A DNA stretch of 64,000 bases from Anaerosacchariphilus hominis (GTDB lineage Bacteria > Bacillota > Clostridia > Lachnospirales > Lachnospiraceae): assembly GCF_014290175.1 (NCBI RefSeq), contig NZ_JACOOR010000006.1:214050-278049 (forward strand), in the 5' to 3' direction. The translations under genes and the position numbers were made by a program. Shown one piece after another: positions 24,474-32,931 of this stretch (position 1 is the stretch's first letter; every line of letters begins with the position of its first letter). The notes under the pieces were generated by a model. The model was not told where the DNA came from. It worked only from the letters and a program-made list of their open reading frames with translations, and did no database searches.

Positions 24474-26215
24474 TCTGCGTCACCTCCTTCGTTGTCTGTG
24501 GGTTTTTGCTGGGATTCGTATACTTCCCGATAGATGGCGTTTGTTTTCAGTAGTTCTTCGTGGGTGCCGATGCCGTTGATCTCTCCGTCGTCCAGCACGA
24601 TAATCTTATCGGAATCCTGCACGGAAGAGATTCTCTGGGCAATGATGAGCTTGGTGGTATCCGGGATTTCTTCCCGGAAGGCCTTCCGGATCATGGCGTC
24701 GGTATGGGTATCCACGGCACTGGTGGAATCGTCCAGAATCAGAATTTTCGGCTTCTTTAACAGGGCTCTGGCGATGCAGAGACGCTGCTTCTGGCCGCCT
24801 GAGACGTTGCTGCCGCCCTGCTCGATCCAGGTATCGTATTTGTCCGGGAACCGCTGGATGAATTCATCGGCGCAGGCCAGCTTGCTGACGCGCACCAGTT
24901 CTTCGTCGGAGGCATTTTTGTCGCCCCAGCGCAGGTTTTCCTTGATAGTTCCGGAGAACAGAACATTCTTCTGAAGTACCATGGACACCTGATTCCGCAG
25001 AGTATCCAGGTCGTAGTCCCGGACGTCGATGCCGCCTACCCGGACGCTTCCGCCGGTCACGTCGTACAGTCTCGGAATCAGCTGTACCAGGGTGGATTTT
25101 GCGCTTCCTGTACCGCCCAGAATGCCAACGGTCTCGCCGGATTTGATATCCAGGTTGATATGGTTCAGATTCAGGTTGCCCTCGTCGTTCCGGTAGCTGA
25201 AGGTCACGTCATCAAAGGTGATGGCGCCGTTCGGCACTTCCGTCACAGCCCGCTCCTTGTTGGTCAGATCACTGGACTCGTTCAGCACCTCGCAAATACG
25301 CTCTGCAGAAGACCTTGCCATGGTCAGCATAACTGCTACCATGGCGATGAACATCAGGCTCATCAGGATGTTCATGGTATAAGTAAAGAGACTCATGAGC
25401 TGGCCCGTGGTCATATCGCCTGCCACGATGGTCCTGGCGCCCAGCCAGGACACGGCGATGATACAGGCGTATACGGTAAACTGCATGGTGGGCATCATGG
25501 CCACCATCAGCTTTTGGGCACGGACAGCGCAGCGGTATACAGCCTCCGAAGCCTTGCCGAATTTCTTCTTTTCATGCTCCTCCCGGACGTAAGCCTTCAC
25601 CACCCGGATACCGGTCAGGTTTTCCTGGATGTCGGCATTCAGATCATCGTACCGATCGAACATGTCGCGGAAATATTTTCCCACGCGGCCCATCAGGAAT
25701 ACGATTACGATCCCTAAGAATACCAGAGCTACCAGGTATACGCAGGACAGCTTCGCGTTGATGATAAAGGTCATGGTCATGGCCGTAATCAGCATGACCG
25801 GCGCGCGCATGAGCATACGCATCATCATCTGAAACGCATTCTGTACGTTGGTCACGTCAGTGGTCAGACGGGTAACCAGTCCCGCTGTAGAGAAATGGTC
25901 GATGTTGGAGAAGGAAAATTCCTGAATGTGATTGTACATTCCCTCTCTGACGTTTTTCGCGAAACCTGTGGACGCGATGGCTGCCTGCCTGGCAGCAAAA
26001 GCTCCGCAGAACAGGGACGCAAAGGATACCAGAAGCATCACCAGTCCCATTTTTACCACATAATTTATGTTGCCGGTCTCCAGGCCGTTATCGATGATCA
26101 CCGCCATCAGCATGGGGATGATCATTTCGAATATGACCTCGAAGACGATGAAAATCGGCGCTGAAATGGCCGTCTTTTTGTACTCGCCTATGTAGGCTTT
26201 CAATGTCTTCAGCAT
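24470..26215 (-). CDS. ABC exporter, membrane-ATPase subunit (degenerate ATP site)
   Basis: A 581-aa half-transporter partner of the next gene. Six membrane helices (about residues 15-310), Walker A GGTGSAKST (Ala in place of the last Gly), signature VSGGQKQR, Walker B ILILDDSTSAVD with Asp where the catalytic Glu is expected. Such an Asp marks the non-catalytic site in heterodimeric exporters, complementing the canonical site of the partner. AAAAGGAGG lies 7 bases before the ATG. It follows the MarR gene by 23 bases, so the three genes are one operon under the palindromic operator at 26862-26897. Confidence 0.92.
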   Translation of the reverse strand: MLKTLKAYIGEYKKTAISAPIFIVFEVIFEMIIPMLMAVIIDNGLETGNINYVVKMGLVMLLVSFASLFCGAFAARQAAIASTGFAKNVREGMYNHIQEFSFSNIDHFSTAGLVTRLTTDVTNVQNAFQMMMRMLMRAPVMLITAMTMTFIINAKLSCVYLVALVFLGIVIVFLMGRVGKYFRDMFDRYDDLNADIQENLTGIRVVKAYVREEHEKKKFGKASEAVYRCAVRAQKLMVAMMPTMQFTVYACIIAVSWLGARTIVAGDMTTGQLMSLFTYTMNILMSLMFIAMVAVMLTMARSSAERICEVLNESSDLTNKERAVTEVPNGAITFDDVTFSYRNDEGNLNLNHINLDIKSGETVGILGGTGSAKSTLVQLIPRLYDVTGGSVRVGGIDVRDYDLDTLRNQVSMVLQKNVLFSGTIKENLRWGDKNASDEELVRVSKLACADEFIQRFPDKYDTWIEQGGSNVSGGQKQRLCIARALLKKPKILILDDSTSAVDTHTDAMIRKAFREEIPDTTKLIIAQRISSVQDSDKIIVLDDGEINGIGTHEELLKTNAIYREVYESQQKPTDNEGGDAE

Positions 26216-26238
26216 GTGTGTCCTCCTTTTATGATTCT

Positions 26239-26769
26239 TTACATGTGCTGCTGTAACTTTTCCTCTTCCGGTTCATCCGGGAAATGATGCTCTTTCTTCG
26301 CCTGATTTTCAGCGTCTGTTCCATCCTTTATTCCATCATTTTCCGTCATGGTCGCCAGAATGCGGTCCAGAAGCTCCAGAAGCTTCGTCTGCTCCTCATC
26401 TGTCATACAGTCGTAGATCCGATCGTCCAGATCTCTGGCCCCCTCTCCCATATCCTCCATCACCTGATTACCTTTTTCGGTCACTTCGATAATGCGGAAT
26501 CTGCCGTCATCCGGATTGCGCCTCCGGGTGATATAGCCTTTTTCCTCCAGCCGGTTCAGAATACCGGTGACGGTGGGATTCTTCAGTTGAAGCCAGTACT
26601 CGATCTCCCGCTGGTGAATCTCCTTGTCCGGATTGCATTTCAGATAGCAGAGTACCTCCATCTGCACGCCGGTCAGATTGTATTTCTGAAGATTTCTGTC
26701 CCACAACTCGCGGAATTTGTTGCTGATAATGCGGATCCGCTTGCTGATCGGGCTAGGTCCCCTCCTCAT
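26239..26769 (-). CDS. MarR-family transcriptional regulator
   Basis: A 176-aa regulator with a winged helix (about residues 30-115): EIEYWLQLKNPTVTGILNRL is the recognition region and RNPDDGRFRIIEVTEKG the wing. MarR repressors release DNA on binding small hydrophobic compounds; here the gene leads two ABC exporter genes, so it probably induces efflux. The C-terminal tail is acidic with HH and QQH pieces. AGAAGGAGGAG precedes the ATG. Its promoter is directly followed by a perfect 16-bp palindrome that would serve as its operator. Confidence 0.92.
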   Translation of the reverse strand: MRRGPSPISKRIRIISNKFRELWDRNLQKYNLTGVQMEVLCYLKCNPDKEIHQREIEYWLQLKNPTVTGILNRLEEKGYITRRRNPDDGRFRIIEVTEKGNQVMEDMGEGARDLDDRIYDCMTDEEQTKLLELLDRILATMTENDGIKDGTDAENQAKKEHHFPDEPEEEKLQQHM

Positions 26770-26861
26770 GGGTCGCTCCTCCTTCTGTCATTATAAAACT
26801 ATGAGTAACCCGCCAGGGTCTCATGCAGGCACGGACTCTGACTCTTTGCCTGTGAAAATAA

Positions 26862-26897
26862 ATAGGATGCTATATAGTTTCCTATATAGCATCCTAT
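26862..26897. promoter_or_regulatory. Perfect 16-bp palindrome, probable MarR operator
   Basis: ATAGGATGCTATATAG (26862-26877) and its exact inverse (26882-26897) flank four bases. It starts immediately after the -10 box of the MarR gene, where a bound dimer would block transcription. It could also fold as an RNA hairpin in the leader, but there is no T run. Confidence 0.7.
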
Positions 26898-26926
26898 ATG
26901 TTATTACTTCCTTCTCAAAATGTCAA
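26898..26926 (-). promoter_or_regulatory. Putative sigma-A promoter of the MarR-ABC operon
   Basis: Minus-strand TTGACA (26921-26926) and TAACAT (26898-26903), 17-base spacer, abutting the palindrome. Confidence 0.72.
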
Positions 26927-26966
26927 TGAAATAAATCTAAAAAAAGTGTGAACAGCCGCATCCGCG

Positions 26967-28106
26967 TCATGTTTCCTGTTCCAGTATACACAGATATTTT
27001 TCTCTCTGCTCCTCCGGAAGTTCCAGGATCTTGAGTGCCTCCTCAGCCGTTATATGCAGGTTTTTCATTATATTTTTTACATTTTGTAAAACTGCTGCAT
27101 CACGGCCTTCTTCCCGACCCATCTCACGGCCTTCTTCCCGACCTATCTCACGGCCTTCTTCCCGGCCTATCTCACGGCCTTCTTCCCGGCCTATCTCACG
27201 GCCTTCTTCCCGGCCTATCTCACGGCCTTCTTCCCGGCCTATCTCACGGCCTTCTTCCCGGCCTATCTCACGGCCCTCTTCCAGACCTATTTCTCGTCCT
27301 TCTGCCCGGCCGGCTTCCATGCTTTCTTTCTTCAGGTACTCTCTCGCAGCTATCTCATCATATTCTGTCAGTATCATCCTACGCACCTCCATCGCGCTTT
27401 TTTCCAGGATATCCGACAATACTTCCTTCCGCAGGCACTTTCGGATGCTGAACTCGGTCGCTTCCTCCAGGGACCAGCCATCACCCATATACCGGCGTAT
27501 CTCTCCGATGAAATACGCGTACTCTGCCAGCCTGTGGCATTTACGCATCAGTTCGCGGTTCCGGCCCGCATTGATATTCAGCACCAGCGCCTTACACTCC
27601 AGGCAGGGCTCCCCTTCTTCCCGCTCCGGCTTTTCAAAGCAGTCGGAAAGCTTCAGTTCCACCCGGTCCGGCATGTCTCTTGTTCCATTGTAAAACACCA
27701 CGTACCTGGGAAACGGAAGCTTCACCTGCCGGATGGTCTCGGAAATCTTAACGTTCCGCTCCTTGAGGTACTGATCGTACAACTCGCAGAAATAGAAAAA
27801 TCCCCGCAGCGGCATATTTTCATTCCAGGTACTCTGATGCTCGTACAGATTCAGGGTAATCCGAAGCATAAAGGACAGGTCGTTTTTCATGCTCAGATAA
27901 ATCACATCGTCCAGTGTCGTGATCTCCAGCTCGTCCGGATCCTCGTAATCCGTGTCATTCACTGCGTTATACAGATCCAGCAGATCCTCTTTATCCTGGA
28001 AAATGAACCGGAACAGTCTGTCCTTATGCTGATGATGTACCTTCTTTTGTGTATTCCTTGCTTTTCTCTTTGGTCTGGTCGTGGAAGTATTTCGGTTTCT
28101 GCTCAT
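26967..28106 (-). CDS. Rpn-family PD-(D/E)XK nuclease / putative transposase-like protein
   Basis: A 379-aa protein of the Rpn/YhgA-like group. The N-terminal half (about residues 25-230) carries the PD-(D/E)XK-like fold with HKDRLFRFIFQDKEDLLDLY, the hallmark VVFYNGT (about residue 140) and LECKALVLNINAG (about 175). Some E. coli relatives promote RecA-independent recombination and cut DNA. Residues about 280-345 are a tandem GREEGREI repeat encoded by a 24-bp minisatellite, expected to form a charged helix, followed by a short helical C-terminus. GAGGAG precedes the ATG; promoter at 28124-28152. A second family member survives as a fragment at 45755-45898. Confidence 0.85.
   Translation of the reverse strand: MSRNRNTSTTRPKRKARNTQKKVHHQHKDRLFRFIFQDKEDLLDLYNAVNDTDYEDPDELEITTLDDVIYLSMKNDLSFMLRITLNLYEHQSTWNENMPLRGFFYFCELYDQYLKERNVKISETIRQVKLPFPRYVVFYNGTRDMPDRVELKLSDCFEKPEREEGEPCLECKALVLNINAGRNRELMRKCHRLAEYAYFIGEIRRYMGDGWSLEEATEFSIRKCLRKEVLSDILEKSAMEVRRMILTEYDEIAAREYLKKESMEAGRAEGREIGLEEGREIGREEGREIGREEGREIGREEGREIGREEGREIGREEGREIGREEGREMGREEGRDAAVLQNVKNIMKNLHITAEEALKILELPEEQREKYLCILEQET
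27101..27292 (-). repeat. 24-bp in-frame tandem repeat (8 units)
   Basis: Eight consecutive 24-base units starting at 27101, with the five units from 27149 to 27268 identical (CACGGCCTTCTTCCCGGCCT plus four bases, plus strand). They encode eight-residue GREIGREE units. Degenerate units flank on both sides. The unit is a multiple of three, so copy-number change would keep the frame. Confidence 0.95.
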
Positions 28107-28123
28107 GCTATGTTTCTCCTCTC

Positions 28124-28152
28124 ATTATACATGTTAAACCAGACGTCTTCAA
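28124..28152 (-). promoter_or_regulatory. Putative sigma-A promoter of the Rpn-family gene
   Basis: Minus-strand TTGAAG (28147-28152) and TATAAT (28124-28129) with a 17-base spacer and an extended TG before the -10 box. The leader would be only about 10 bases, just enough to hold the ribosome binding site. Confidence 0.7.
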
Positions 28153-28305
28153 CTATAGTCTTCGACACTCATAGGCAAAGTCCTCCCCTTTTTTACATAC
28201 TTTTCCCTTATGCAGTTGTACTTTTTCGGAATCTCTTTTCGATTGAAAATATGATATTCTGAACTTTATCCTTTGTAGATACAGCAATCTGCTGTGTAAA
28301 CGTAA

Positions 28306-28346
28306 AATGTCGATAGCGTACTGTTTTGTCATCCGCTATCGACATT
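28306..28346 (-). terminator. Probable terminator after the WecG-type gene
   Basis: A 13-bp perfect inverted repeat, AATGTCGATAGCG (minus strand, 28334-28346) with CGCTATCGACATT (28306-28318), 15-base loop, followed by TTACGTTT. The loop is long and the T tract poor, so a protein-binding site is an alternative. Confidence 0.55.
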
Positions 28347-28388
28347 ATATTACCAATTTCTGCTTATTTTGTCAATCTTTGCTGTTTT

Positions 28389-29171
28389 TTATTTCCCTCT
28401 GGCCGTCAGCCACAGGAACTTGGTATTCGTCACCAGATACCGCTTGAAGAGCCGTTTCGGGTCCTGAAGCAGGCGGTAGAGCCACTCCAGGCTCAGCTTC
28501 TGCATCCACATGGGAGCCCGCTTAATATTCCCGGCAAAGTAGTCAAAGCCTGCTCCCACGCCGATCATCAGGCCCTGTACCCGACCCTGGTGGGCCGCCA
28601 TCCATCGCTCCTGCTTGGGCGCTCCCAGACCTATCCAGACGAAGTCCGCTCCCGACGCATTGATCCGTTCCACTGCCTGGGCGTCCTCCTCCGGCGTCAG
28701 GGCACGGAAAGGCGGGGACTCCAGTCCCACGATGTTCAGACGCCACTGTTCCTTCAGCTTCTGTTCCAGCACCTTCAGGGTCTCCGGCGTGCTGCCGTAA
28801 AAATAATGACGGTAGCCACATTTCTCTGACCGGTCAAAGATCTCACGCATCAGATCCGGGCCGGTCACCCGATCCGCTCCGGCGAAGCCGCGCTTCCGGC
28901 ACAGCACCGACAAGGGCTTCCCGTCCGGCAGGGCCAGGGCTCCGCCGTTCTGGATCTTCCGGTACTCCGCGTCCTCGTAGCTGGTCACCGTAGTGTGTAC
29001 ATTGGAAATGCAGATATAATTCCCGCTGAGCTCCCGCAGATGCTCCTGAATATACGCAAGGGCCGCCTTCATGTCGATGGCCGCGATCCGGACTCCCAGA
29101 ATCGGGCAGGTGGGCACCTCGCTGACAGGCAATTCCCGGACAGTCCCTTCTTTTCTAGCTGCTTCTTTCAT
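28389..29171 (-). CDS. WecG/TagA/CpsF-family glycosyltransferase
   Basis: A 260-aa family 26 glycosyltransferase; members add N-acetylmannosaminuronate or N-acetylmannosamine to an undecaprenyl-linked sugar in wall or surface polymer synthesis. Family marks seen: ISNVHTTVTSYEDAEY (about residue 45), LALPDGKPL (about 70), HYFYGSTPETLKVLE (about 115) and IGLGAPKQERWM (about 170). The ATG at 29169-29171 lies 4 bases after the FAD-enzyme stop, so the two are co-transcribed. A basic C-terminus (LFKRYLVTNTKFLWL) suits membrane contact. The exact sugar is not determinable. Confidence 0.9.
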   Translation of the reverse strand: MKEAARKEGTVRELPVSEVPTCPILGVRIAAIDMKAALAYIQEHLRELSGNYICISNVHTTVTSYEDAEYRKIQNGGALALPDGKPLSVLCRKRGFAGADRVTGPDLMREIFDRSEKCGYRHYFYGSTPETLKVLEQKLKEQWRLNIVGLESPPFRALTPEEDAQAVERINASGADFVWIGLGAPKQERWMAAHQGRVQGLMIGVGAGFDYFAGNIKRAPMWMQKLSLEWLYRLLQDPKRLFKRYLVTNTKFLWLTARGK

Positions 29172-29175
29172 GGCC

Positions 29176-30738
29176 TTACGCTTCTTTTTTCTCTTCGTGA
29201 TATTCCTTCTCGGTATTGACGCTCCAGATATTCTTCTTATCCGTTCTGCCGCTCAGGATATTGTCCACTGCCTCGAAGGAGGTGGCCATGGAGTGATCCA
29301 TGTTATTGTAACGGTGCTGTCCGTTCCGTCCCACGCAGTACAGATTCTCAAAGGTATCCAGATACCGGATCAGTTCGTCGATCTGATCGTAGGTATCGAA
29401 GTAAGCCGGGTACGCTTTCTTTACCCGCTCTCTGTGGGAATCCAGCACGTCCTTCTCGCTGGTGATGACGCCCATCTTTACCAGCTCGGAGATACCGAAC
29501 TTCACCCACTCCTCTTCGCTCATGTTCCAGTACTTGTCGCCCTCGCTGCAGAAGTACTCCAGACCGATCCATACCTTGTGATCCGGGTCAGATACCAGAT
29601 AGGGAGACCAGTTATTGAACACCTGGATACGTCCCAGCTTCACACCCACATCCTGCACATAGATCCAGCAGTCGGGAACGATATTATTCAGAGTCTTCAG
29701 CTTTGTCTCATTCTTCAGATTCAGCTTATCCACCAGAAGTCCTACGGTCACGAAATCACGGTAGGGAAGTCCCGCCGCGATCCGGCCCATAGCCTCCGGC
29801 ACGTCGTTCATGCCTGCCACCAGATCCTTCACCGGCATGGAGGAAATGAATACGTCGCCCTCGATGGTATGCTCCTCGCCGTCCTGGACATAGGACAGGC
29901 TCTGTACACGGCCGTCCGCAGTATGGAGCTTTGTGACTCTGCAGCCCTTTCGGATCTCTCCGCCCATCTTTTCCACCTCGGCTGCCGCAGTCTCCCACAG
30001 CTGGCCCGGGCCGTACTTCGGATAGTTGAACTCTTCGATCAGGGAAGTCTGTACCTGATGCTTGTCCTGCTTCTGGGGCAGCAGCTTCTGGAAGTTATCC
30101 TTCAGGATGCCCATGATGGACAGTCCCTTGGTACGCTGGGCGCCCCAGGAAGCGTCGATCTCGCTGGGATGACGTCCCCACAGCTTCTCGGTATAGCCCT
30201 CGAAAAACATGGAGTACAGCTTCTTACCGAAGCAGTTGATATAGAAGTTCTCCAGGGAGTCCTCCGGCTTCTTGGCCACGGCCGCCTTCAGGTAGCTGAA
30301 GCCTGCCACCATGGTGGTAGCGAAGCCCATGTTCCTGATGGTTCTGGCATTCATCTTTACCGGATAATCAAAAAACTTCTTCTGATAGTAGATCCGGGAT
30401 ACACGGTTACGTGTCAGCATGACCCGATCCTCTTTCTCCGGATCCGGTCCGCCCTCTGCCAGGGGAATGGTGCGTCCAAGCACCTTATCGTCATAGGAGG
30501 GAGACCCCTGCAGGGGCATGATCTCATCCCACCATGCGGTGACCCGATCGTCCTTGGAGAAGAACCGGTGTCCGCCGATATCCATACGGTTTCCATTATA
30601 ACGGACCGTGCGGGAAATACCGCCGATCTCCTGGCTTTCCTCCAGAATCAGTACCTCGTACCCGTCTGATTTCTTCAATAATTCATACGCCGCCGTCACA
30701 CCCGCCGGACCGGCGCCTATAATCACTGCTTTCTTCAT
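29176..30738 (-). CDS. FAD-dependent oxidoreductase / UDP-galactopyranose-mutase-like protein
   Basis: A 520-aa flavoprotein. The N-terminal dinucleotide-binding fold is [16 protein letters not shown], followed by the GG-type motif [20 protein letters not shown] (about residues 40-60), as in amine oxidase/UDP-galactopyranose mutase-like proteins. A second recognisable part is [19 protein letters not shown] near the C-terminus. Such proteins sit in polysaccharide loci and are usually annotated as NAD(P)/FAD-dependent oxidoreductases; the true reaction is unknown. AAAGGAGC lies 6 bases before the ATG. It heads a two-gene operon with the WecG-type transferase, from the promoter at 30824-30852. 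Confidence 0.85.
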   Translation of the reverse strand: MKKAVIIGAGPAGVTAAYELLKKSDGYEVLILEESQEIGGISRTVRYNGNRMDIGGHRFFSKDDRVTAWWDEIMPLQGSPSYDDKVLGRTIPLAEGGPDPEKEDRVMLTRNRVSRIYYQKKFFDYPVKMNARTIRNMGFATTMVAGFSYLKAAVAKKPEDSLENFYINCFGKKLYSMFFEGYTEKLWGRHPSEIDASWGAQRTKGLSIMGILKDNFQKLLPQKQDKHQVQTSLIEEFNYPKYGPGQLWETAAAEVEKMGGEIRKGCRVTKLHTADGRVQSLSYVQDGEEHTIEGDVFISSMPVKDLVAGMNDVPEAMGRIAAGLPYRDFVTVGLLVDKLNLKNETKLKTLNNIVPDCWIYVQDVGVKLGRIQVFNNWSPYLVSDPDHKVWIGLEYFCSEGDKYWNMSEEEWVKFGISELVKMGVITSEKDVLDSHRERVKKAYPAYFDTYDQIDELIRYLDTFENLYCVGRNGQHRYNNMDHSMATSFEAVDNILSGRTDKKNIWSVNTEKEYHEEKKEA

Positions 30739-30823
30739 GTAAAGCTCCTTTTTTCCGTTTATTCTCTTACTGTTCTCTATGCTCCGGACGCCCTTCCGGG
30801 CTGACTCCGCGCATATTTCTTAT

Positions 30824-30852
30824 ATTGTACACGATTTCAGCAAGAATGTCAA
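30824..30852 (-). promoter_or_regulatory. Putative sigma-A promoter of the FAD enzyme-WecG operon
   Basis: Minus-strand TTGACA (30847-30852) and TACAAT (30824-30829), 17-base spacer. It begins where the terminator at 30852-30890 ends. Confidence 0.78.
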
Positions 30853-30890
30853 AAAATAGTGCCGGACAGCGCCGACACTATTTTTATTTG
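30852..30890 (-). terminator. Rho-independent terminator, apparently of a lost gene
   Basis: AAAAATAGTG (minus strand, 30876-30885) pairs with CACTATTTTT (30852-30861) around a 14-base loop, with T runs on both strands. It lies between two divergent genes, so it serves neither; it fits the minus-strand coding remnant at 30914-30979. Confidence 0.7.
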
Positions 30891-30913
30891 ATGCTCTGAT
30901 TTGATTCGCTTGT

Positions 30914-30979
30914 TTAATCAGCCATCTTCTTCCGCTTCCGGTACATGACGATCAGCAGGATTATTCTCCAATATTCCAC
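30914..30979 (-). pseudogene. 3' remnant of a membrane-protein gene (or a micro-ORF)
   Basis: A minus-strand frame ending in TAA at 30914-30916 reads VEYWRIILLIVMYRKRKKMAD: a hydrophobic stretch followed by a basic tail, like the C-terminal anchor of a membrane protein. About 25 bases past the stop lies a good terminator. The upstream part of any such gene is absent; the diacylglycerol-kinase-like gene and its promoter occupy the space. A GTG at 30977-30979 could start a 21-residue peptide, but no clear promoter or ribosome binding site is seen, so a truncated remnant is preferred. Confidence 0.4.
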
Positions 30980-30993
30980 AAAATTTTCTCTTC

Positions 30994-31022
30994 TTGAACC
31001 GCGGGCCTTCCGATGCTATACT
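30994..31022 (+). promoter_or_regulatory. Putative sigma-A promoter of the lipid-kinase-like gene
   Basis: TTGAAC (30994-30999) and TATACT (31017-31022), 17-base spacer, 36 bases from the start codon. Confidence 0.72.
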
Positions 31023-31058
31023 TTGCTTAATACTAAAAAGAAACAGGGGAGGACAGCC

Positions 31059-32000
31059 ATGTACTATTTCATCGTGAATCCCGGTTCCCGTTCCGGCGCC
31101 GGAAAGAATGTATGGCAGAAAGCGGAACAGATTCTGGAACAGGAAAATGTGGAATACCGGGTATACTTTACGGGCTACCGGTATCACGCCACCCGGATCG
31201 CCCGGGAGATCACATCCCGTACCGACGGGGAGCGCGTCATCCTGGTGGCTGTGGGCGGCGACGGCACCGTAAATGAGGTGCTGAACGGCATCACGGACTT
31301 TTCCCGGGTTCTCTTCGGCTATCTTCCCACGGGCTCCAGCAATGATTTCGCCCGCTGCCTGGGACTTCCCACCGACACGGAGACGGCTGTCCGGAATCTC
31401 CTGCATCCTTCCCGGTTCGACCGAATCGATCTGGGCCTGGCGGATTTCGGCGACCGGAAGCAGTACTTTGCCGTCAGCTGCGGCTGCGGCTTCGACGCGG
31501 CTGTCTGTCATGAAGCCCTGTCTTCCCGGATGAAGAAGCTGCTGAACCGCCTGCATCTGGGCAAGCTCACCTACGCGGGCATCGCCCTGAAGCAGCTGGT
31601 TTTGTCCAGGCCCGGCCCCGTGACCGTGATCACCGAGGGAGGACGTGCCAGGACTTTTTCCCGGGCTTATTTTGTCTCTGCCATGAACTGTCCCTGCGAG
31701 GGCGGCGGCCTGCGCCTGGCTCCCCGGGCGGACGCTCATGACGGACTGCTGGACATCTTTGTGGTGAACCGGCTGAACCGGTTCTTCATCTCCCTGATGC
31801 TGCCCACGGCCTACGCAGGGCTCCACACCATCTTTCCCGGCGTCCACCTGTACCGGGCCCGGGCTGCGGAGTTCAAAAGCGCATCCCGCCTGCCGGCCCA
31901 CACGGACGGAGAAGCCTATTTTCTGGAAAATGCTGTGAAAATAAGCTGTGTTCCCCGGGCTCTGGCTCTGATTTCCGCGCCGGACACGCATAAATTCTGA
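31059..32000 (+). CDS. Diacylglycerol kinase-family lipid kinase
   Basis: A 313-aa cytoplasmic protein of the diacylglycerol/sphingosine/YegS lipid kinase family. Motifs: FIVNPGSRSGAGKN at the N-terminus, the nucleotide-binding AVGGDGTVNEVLNG (about residue 65) and LPTGSSNDFARCLG (about 92), and the C-terminal HTDGEAYFLENAVKI. It phosphorylates a lipid alcohol, probably diacylglycerol returned from lipoteichoic acid or other headgroup transfer. GGGGAGG precedes the ATG at 31059. The next gene encodes a PAP2 phosphatase with its own promoter, a kinase/phosphatase pairing for lipid or prenyl phosphates. Confidence 0.9.
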   Translation: MYYFIVNPGSRSGAGKNVWQKAEQILEQENVEYRVYFTGYRYHATRIAREITSRTDGERVILVAVGGDGTVNEVLNGITDFSRVLFGYLPTGSSNDFARCLGLPTDTETAVRNLLHPSRFDRIDLGLADFGDRKQYFAVSCGCGFDAAVCHEALSSRMKKLLNRLHLGKLTYAGIALKQLVLSRPGPVTVITEGGRARTFSRAYFVSAMNCPCEGGGLRLAPRADAHDGLLDIFVVNRLNRFFISLMLPTAYAGLHTIFPGVHLYRARAAEFKSASRLPAHTDGEAYFLENAVKISCVPRALALISAPDTHKF

Positions 32001-32028
32001 TAAATTTCTTAAAATATTGTGAACCTGA

Positions 32029-32057
32029 TTGAACCTGAAAATACTTTATGCTATACT
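32029..32057 (+). promoter_or_regulatory. Putative sigma-A promoter of the PAP2 gene
   Basis: TTGAAC (32029-32034) and TATACT (32052-32057), 17-base spacer. Same boxes as the preceding gene's promoter, including the ATGC before the -10 box. The leader is about 90 bases. Confidence 0.7.
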
Positions 32058-32152
32058 GCGATCCAGATCAGAAACCGACTGAAATCATGATGAAACATGA
32101 AATGAAACTTTTGTTATCGCATCGTTATTGCATAAAGAAAGAGGATGAAATC

Positions 32153-32821
32153 ATGAAAGCATTTTTTCACAAATATAAACATTCTTTCGTGCTGCTCTAC
32201 GCTTTCATTTACCTGCCCTGGTTTTTCTGGCTGGAGAGCAGAGCAAACCTGCCCTACCACGTGATTCACGTAGGACTGGATGATAAGATTCCCTTTGTGG
32301 AGTACTTCATCGTACCCTACCTGCTGTGGTTCGCCTATGTGGCCGCCGTATTCCTATGGCTCTTCTTCCGGGGAACGAAAAAGGCCTTTTATCAGTACTG
32401 TATCTTCCTGTTCACGGGAATGACGCTGTTCCTGATTATCTCCACCCTGTTCCCCAACGGACACCTGCTGCGGCCCACCAGCTTTGAGCGCCACAATATC
32501 TTCACCGTGGCGGTACAGCTGCTGTACCAGGCGGATACTCCCACAAATATCTTCCCGAGTATCCACGTTTTTAACTCCATCGCAGCCCACCGGGCTCTGT
32601 CCAACGACCCGAAGCTTGGACAAAACCGCCTGATCCGCGGCGGCTCCTTTGTCCTGATGATTTCCATCATCCTGGCCACCATGTTCCTGAAGCAGCATTC
32701 GGTCCTGGACGTGGCAGCCGGTATCCTGCTGGCTACCCTGATGGACCAGCTGGTCTACCGCACCGACTTCGCCTTCTCCAGAGAGCGGGTATCGAAGCGG
32801 AAGCGGGAGACGGTCATCTGA
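32153..32821 (+). CDS. PAP2-family membrane phosphatase
   Basis: A 222-aa integral membrane protein with about five or six hydrophobic helices. The acid phosphatase motifs are partly visible: LLRPTS, the central PSIHVFNSIAAH with the catalytic His, and KQHSVLDVAAGILLA with the second His and Asp. Enzymes of this family remove phosphate from phosphatidate, phosphatidylglycerol phosphate or undecaprenyl pyrophosphate. The ATG at 32153 is preferred over upstream in-frame codons because GAGGA lies 8 bases before it and the first helix follows naturally. A shared bidirectional terminator follows. Confidence 0.87.
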   Translation: MKAFFHKYKHSFVLLYAFIYLPWFFWLESRANLPYHVIHVGLDDKIPFVEYFIVPYLLWFAYVAAVFLWLFFRGTKKAFYQYCIFLFTGMTLFLIISTLFPNGHLLRPTSFERHNIFTVAVQLLYQADTPTNIFPSIHVFNSIAAHRALSNDPKLGQNRLIRGGSFVLMISIILATMFLKQHSVLDVAAGILLATLMDQLVYRTDFAFSRERVSKRKRETVI

Positions 32822-32869
32822 AGCGATATGAGCTGAAGCTATATGAGCATATAAACCATGAGCACATAA

Positions 32870-32914
32870 AACCGGCTGGCAGACCAGGGAGTCCTGGTTT
32901 GCCAGCCGGTTTTT
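32870..32914. terminator. Bidirectional terminator between PAP2 and the glycerophosphodiester operon
   Basis: AACCGGCTGGCAGACCAGG (32870-32888) pairs with CCTGGTTTGCCAGCCGGTT (32893-32911), one internal mismatch, with TTTTT on the plus side and TTTT on the minus side. Confidence 0.92.
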
Positions 32915-32931
32915 CTAAGGGTTCTAATTCT

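Noticed and set aside
27101..27292. CRISPR-like array
   Set aside because: The 24-base units are contiguous with no spacers and lie in frame inside a gene.
27031..27693. Plus-strand frame with SRPISRPS repeats
   Set aside because: It is the mirror of the 24-bp repeat in the Rpn-family gene, not a separate repeat protein.
29071..30669. 532-codon open frame opposite the FAD enzyme
   Set aside because: Complete overlap with a well-supported flavoprotein on the other strand; no start signal and low-complexity translation.
30918..31991. 357-codon frame opposite the lipid kinase gene
   Set aside because: Antisense to a gene with clear DAG-kinase motifs; Gly/Gln/Arg-rich translation without family resemblance.
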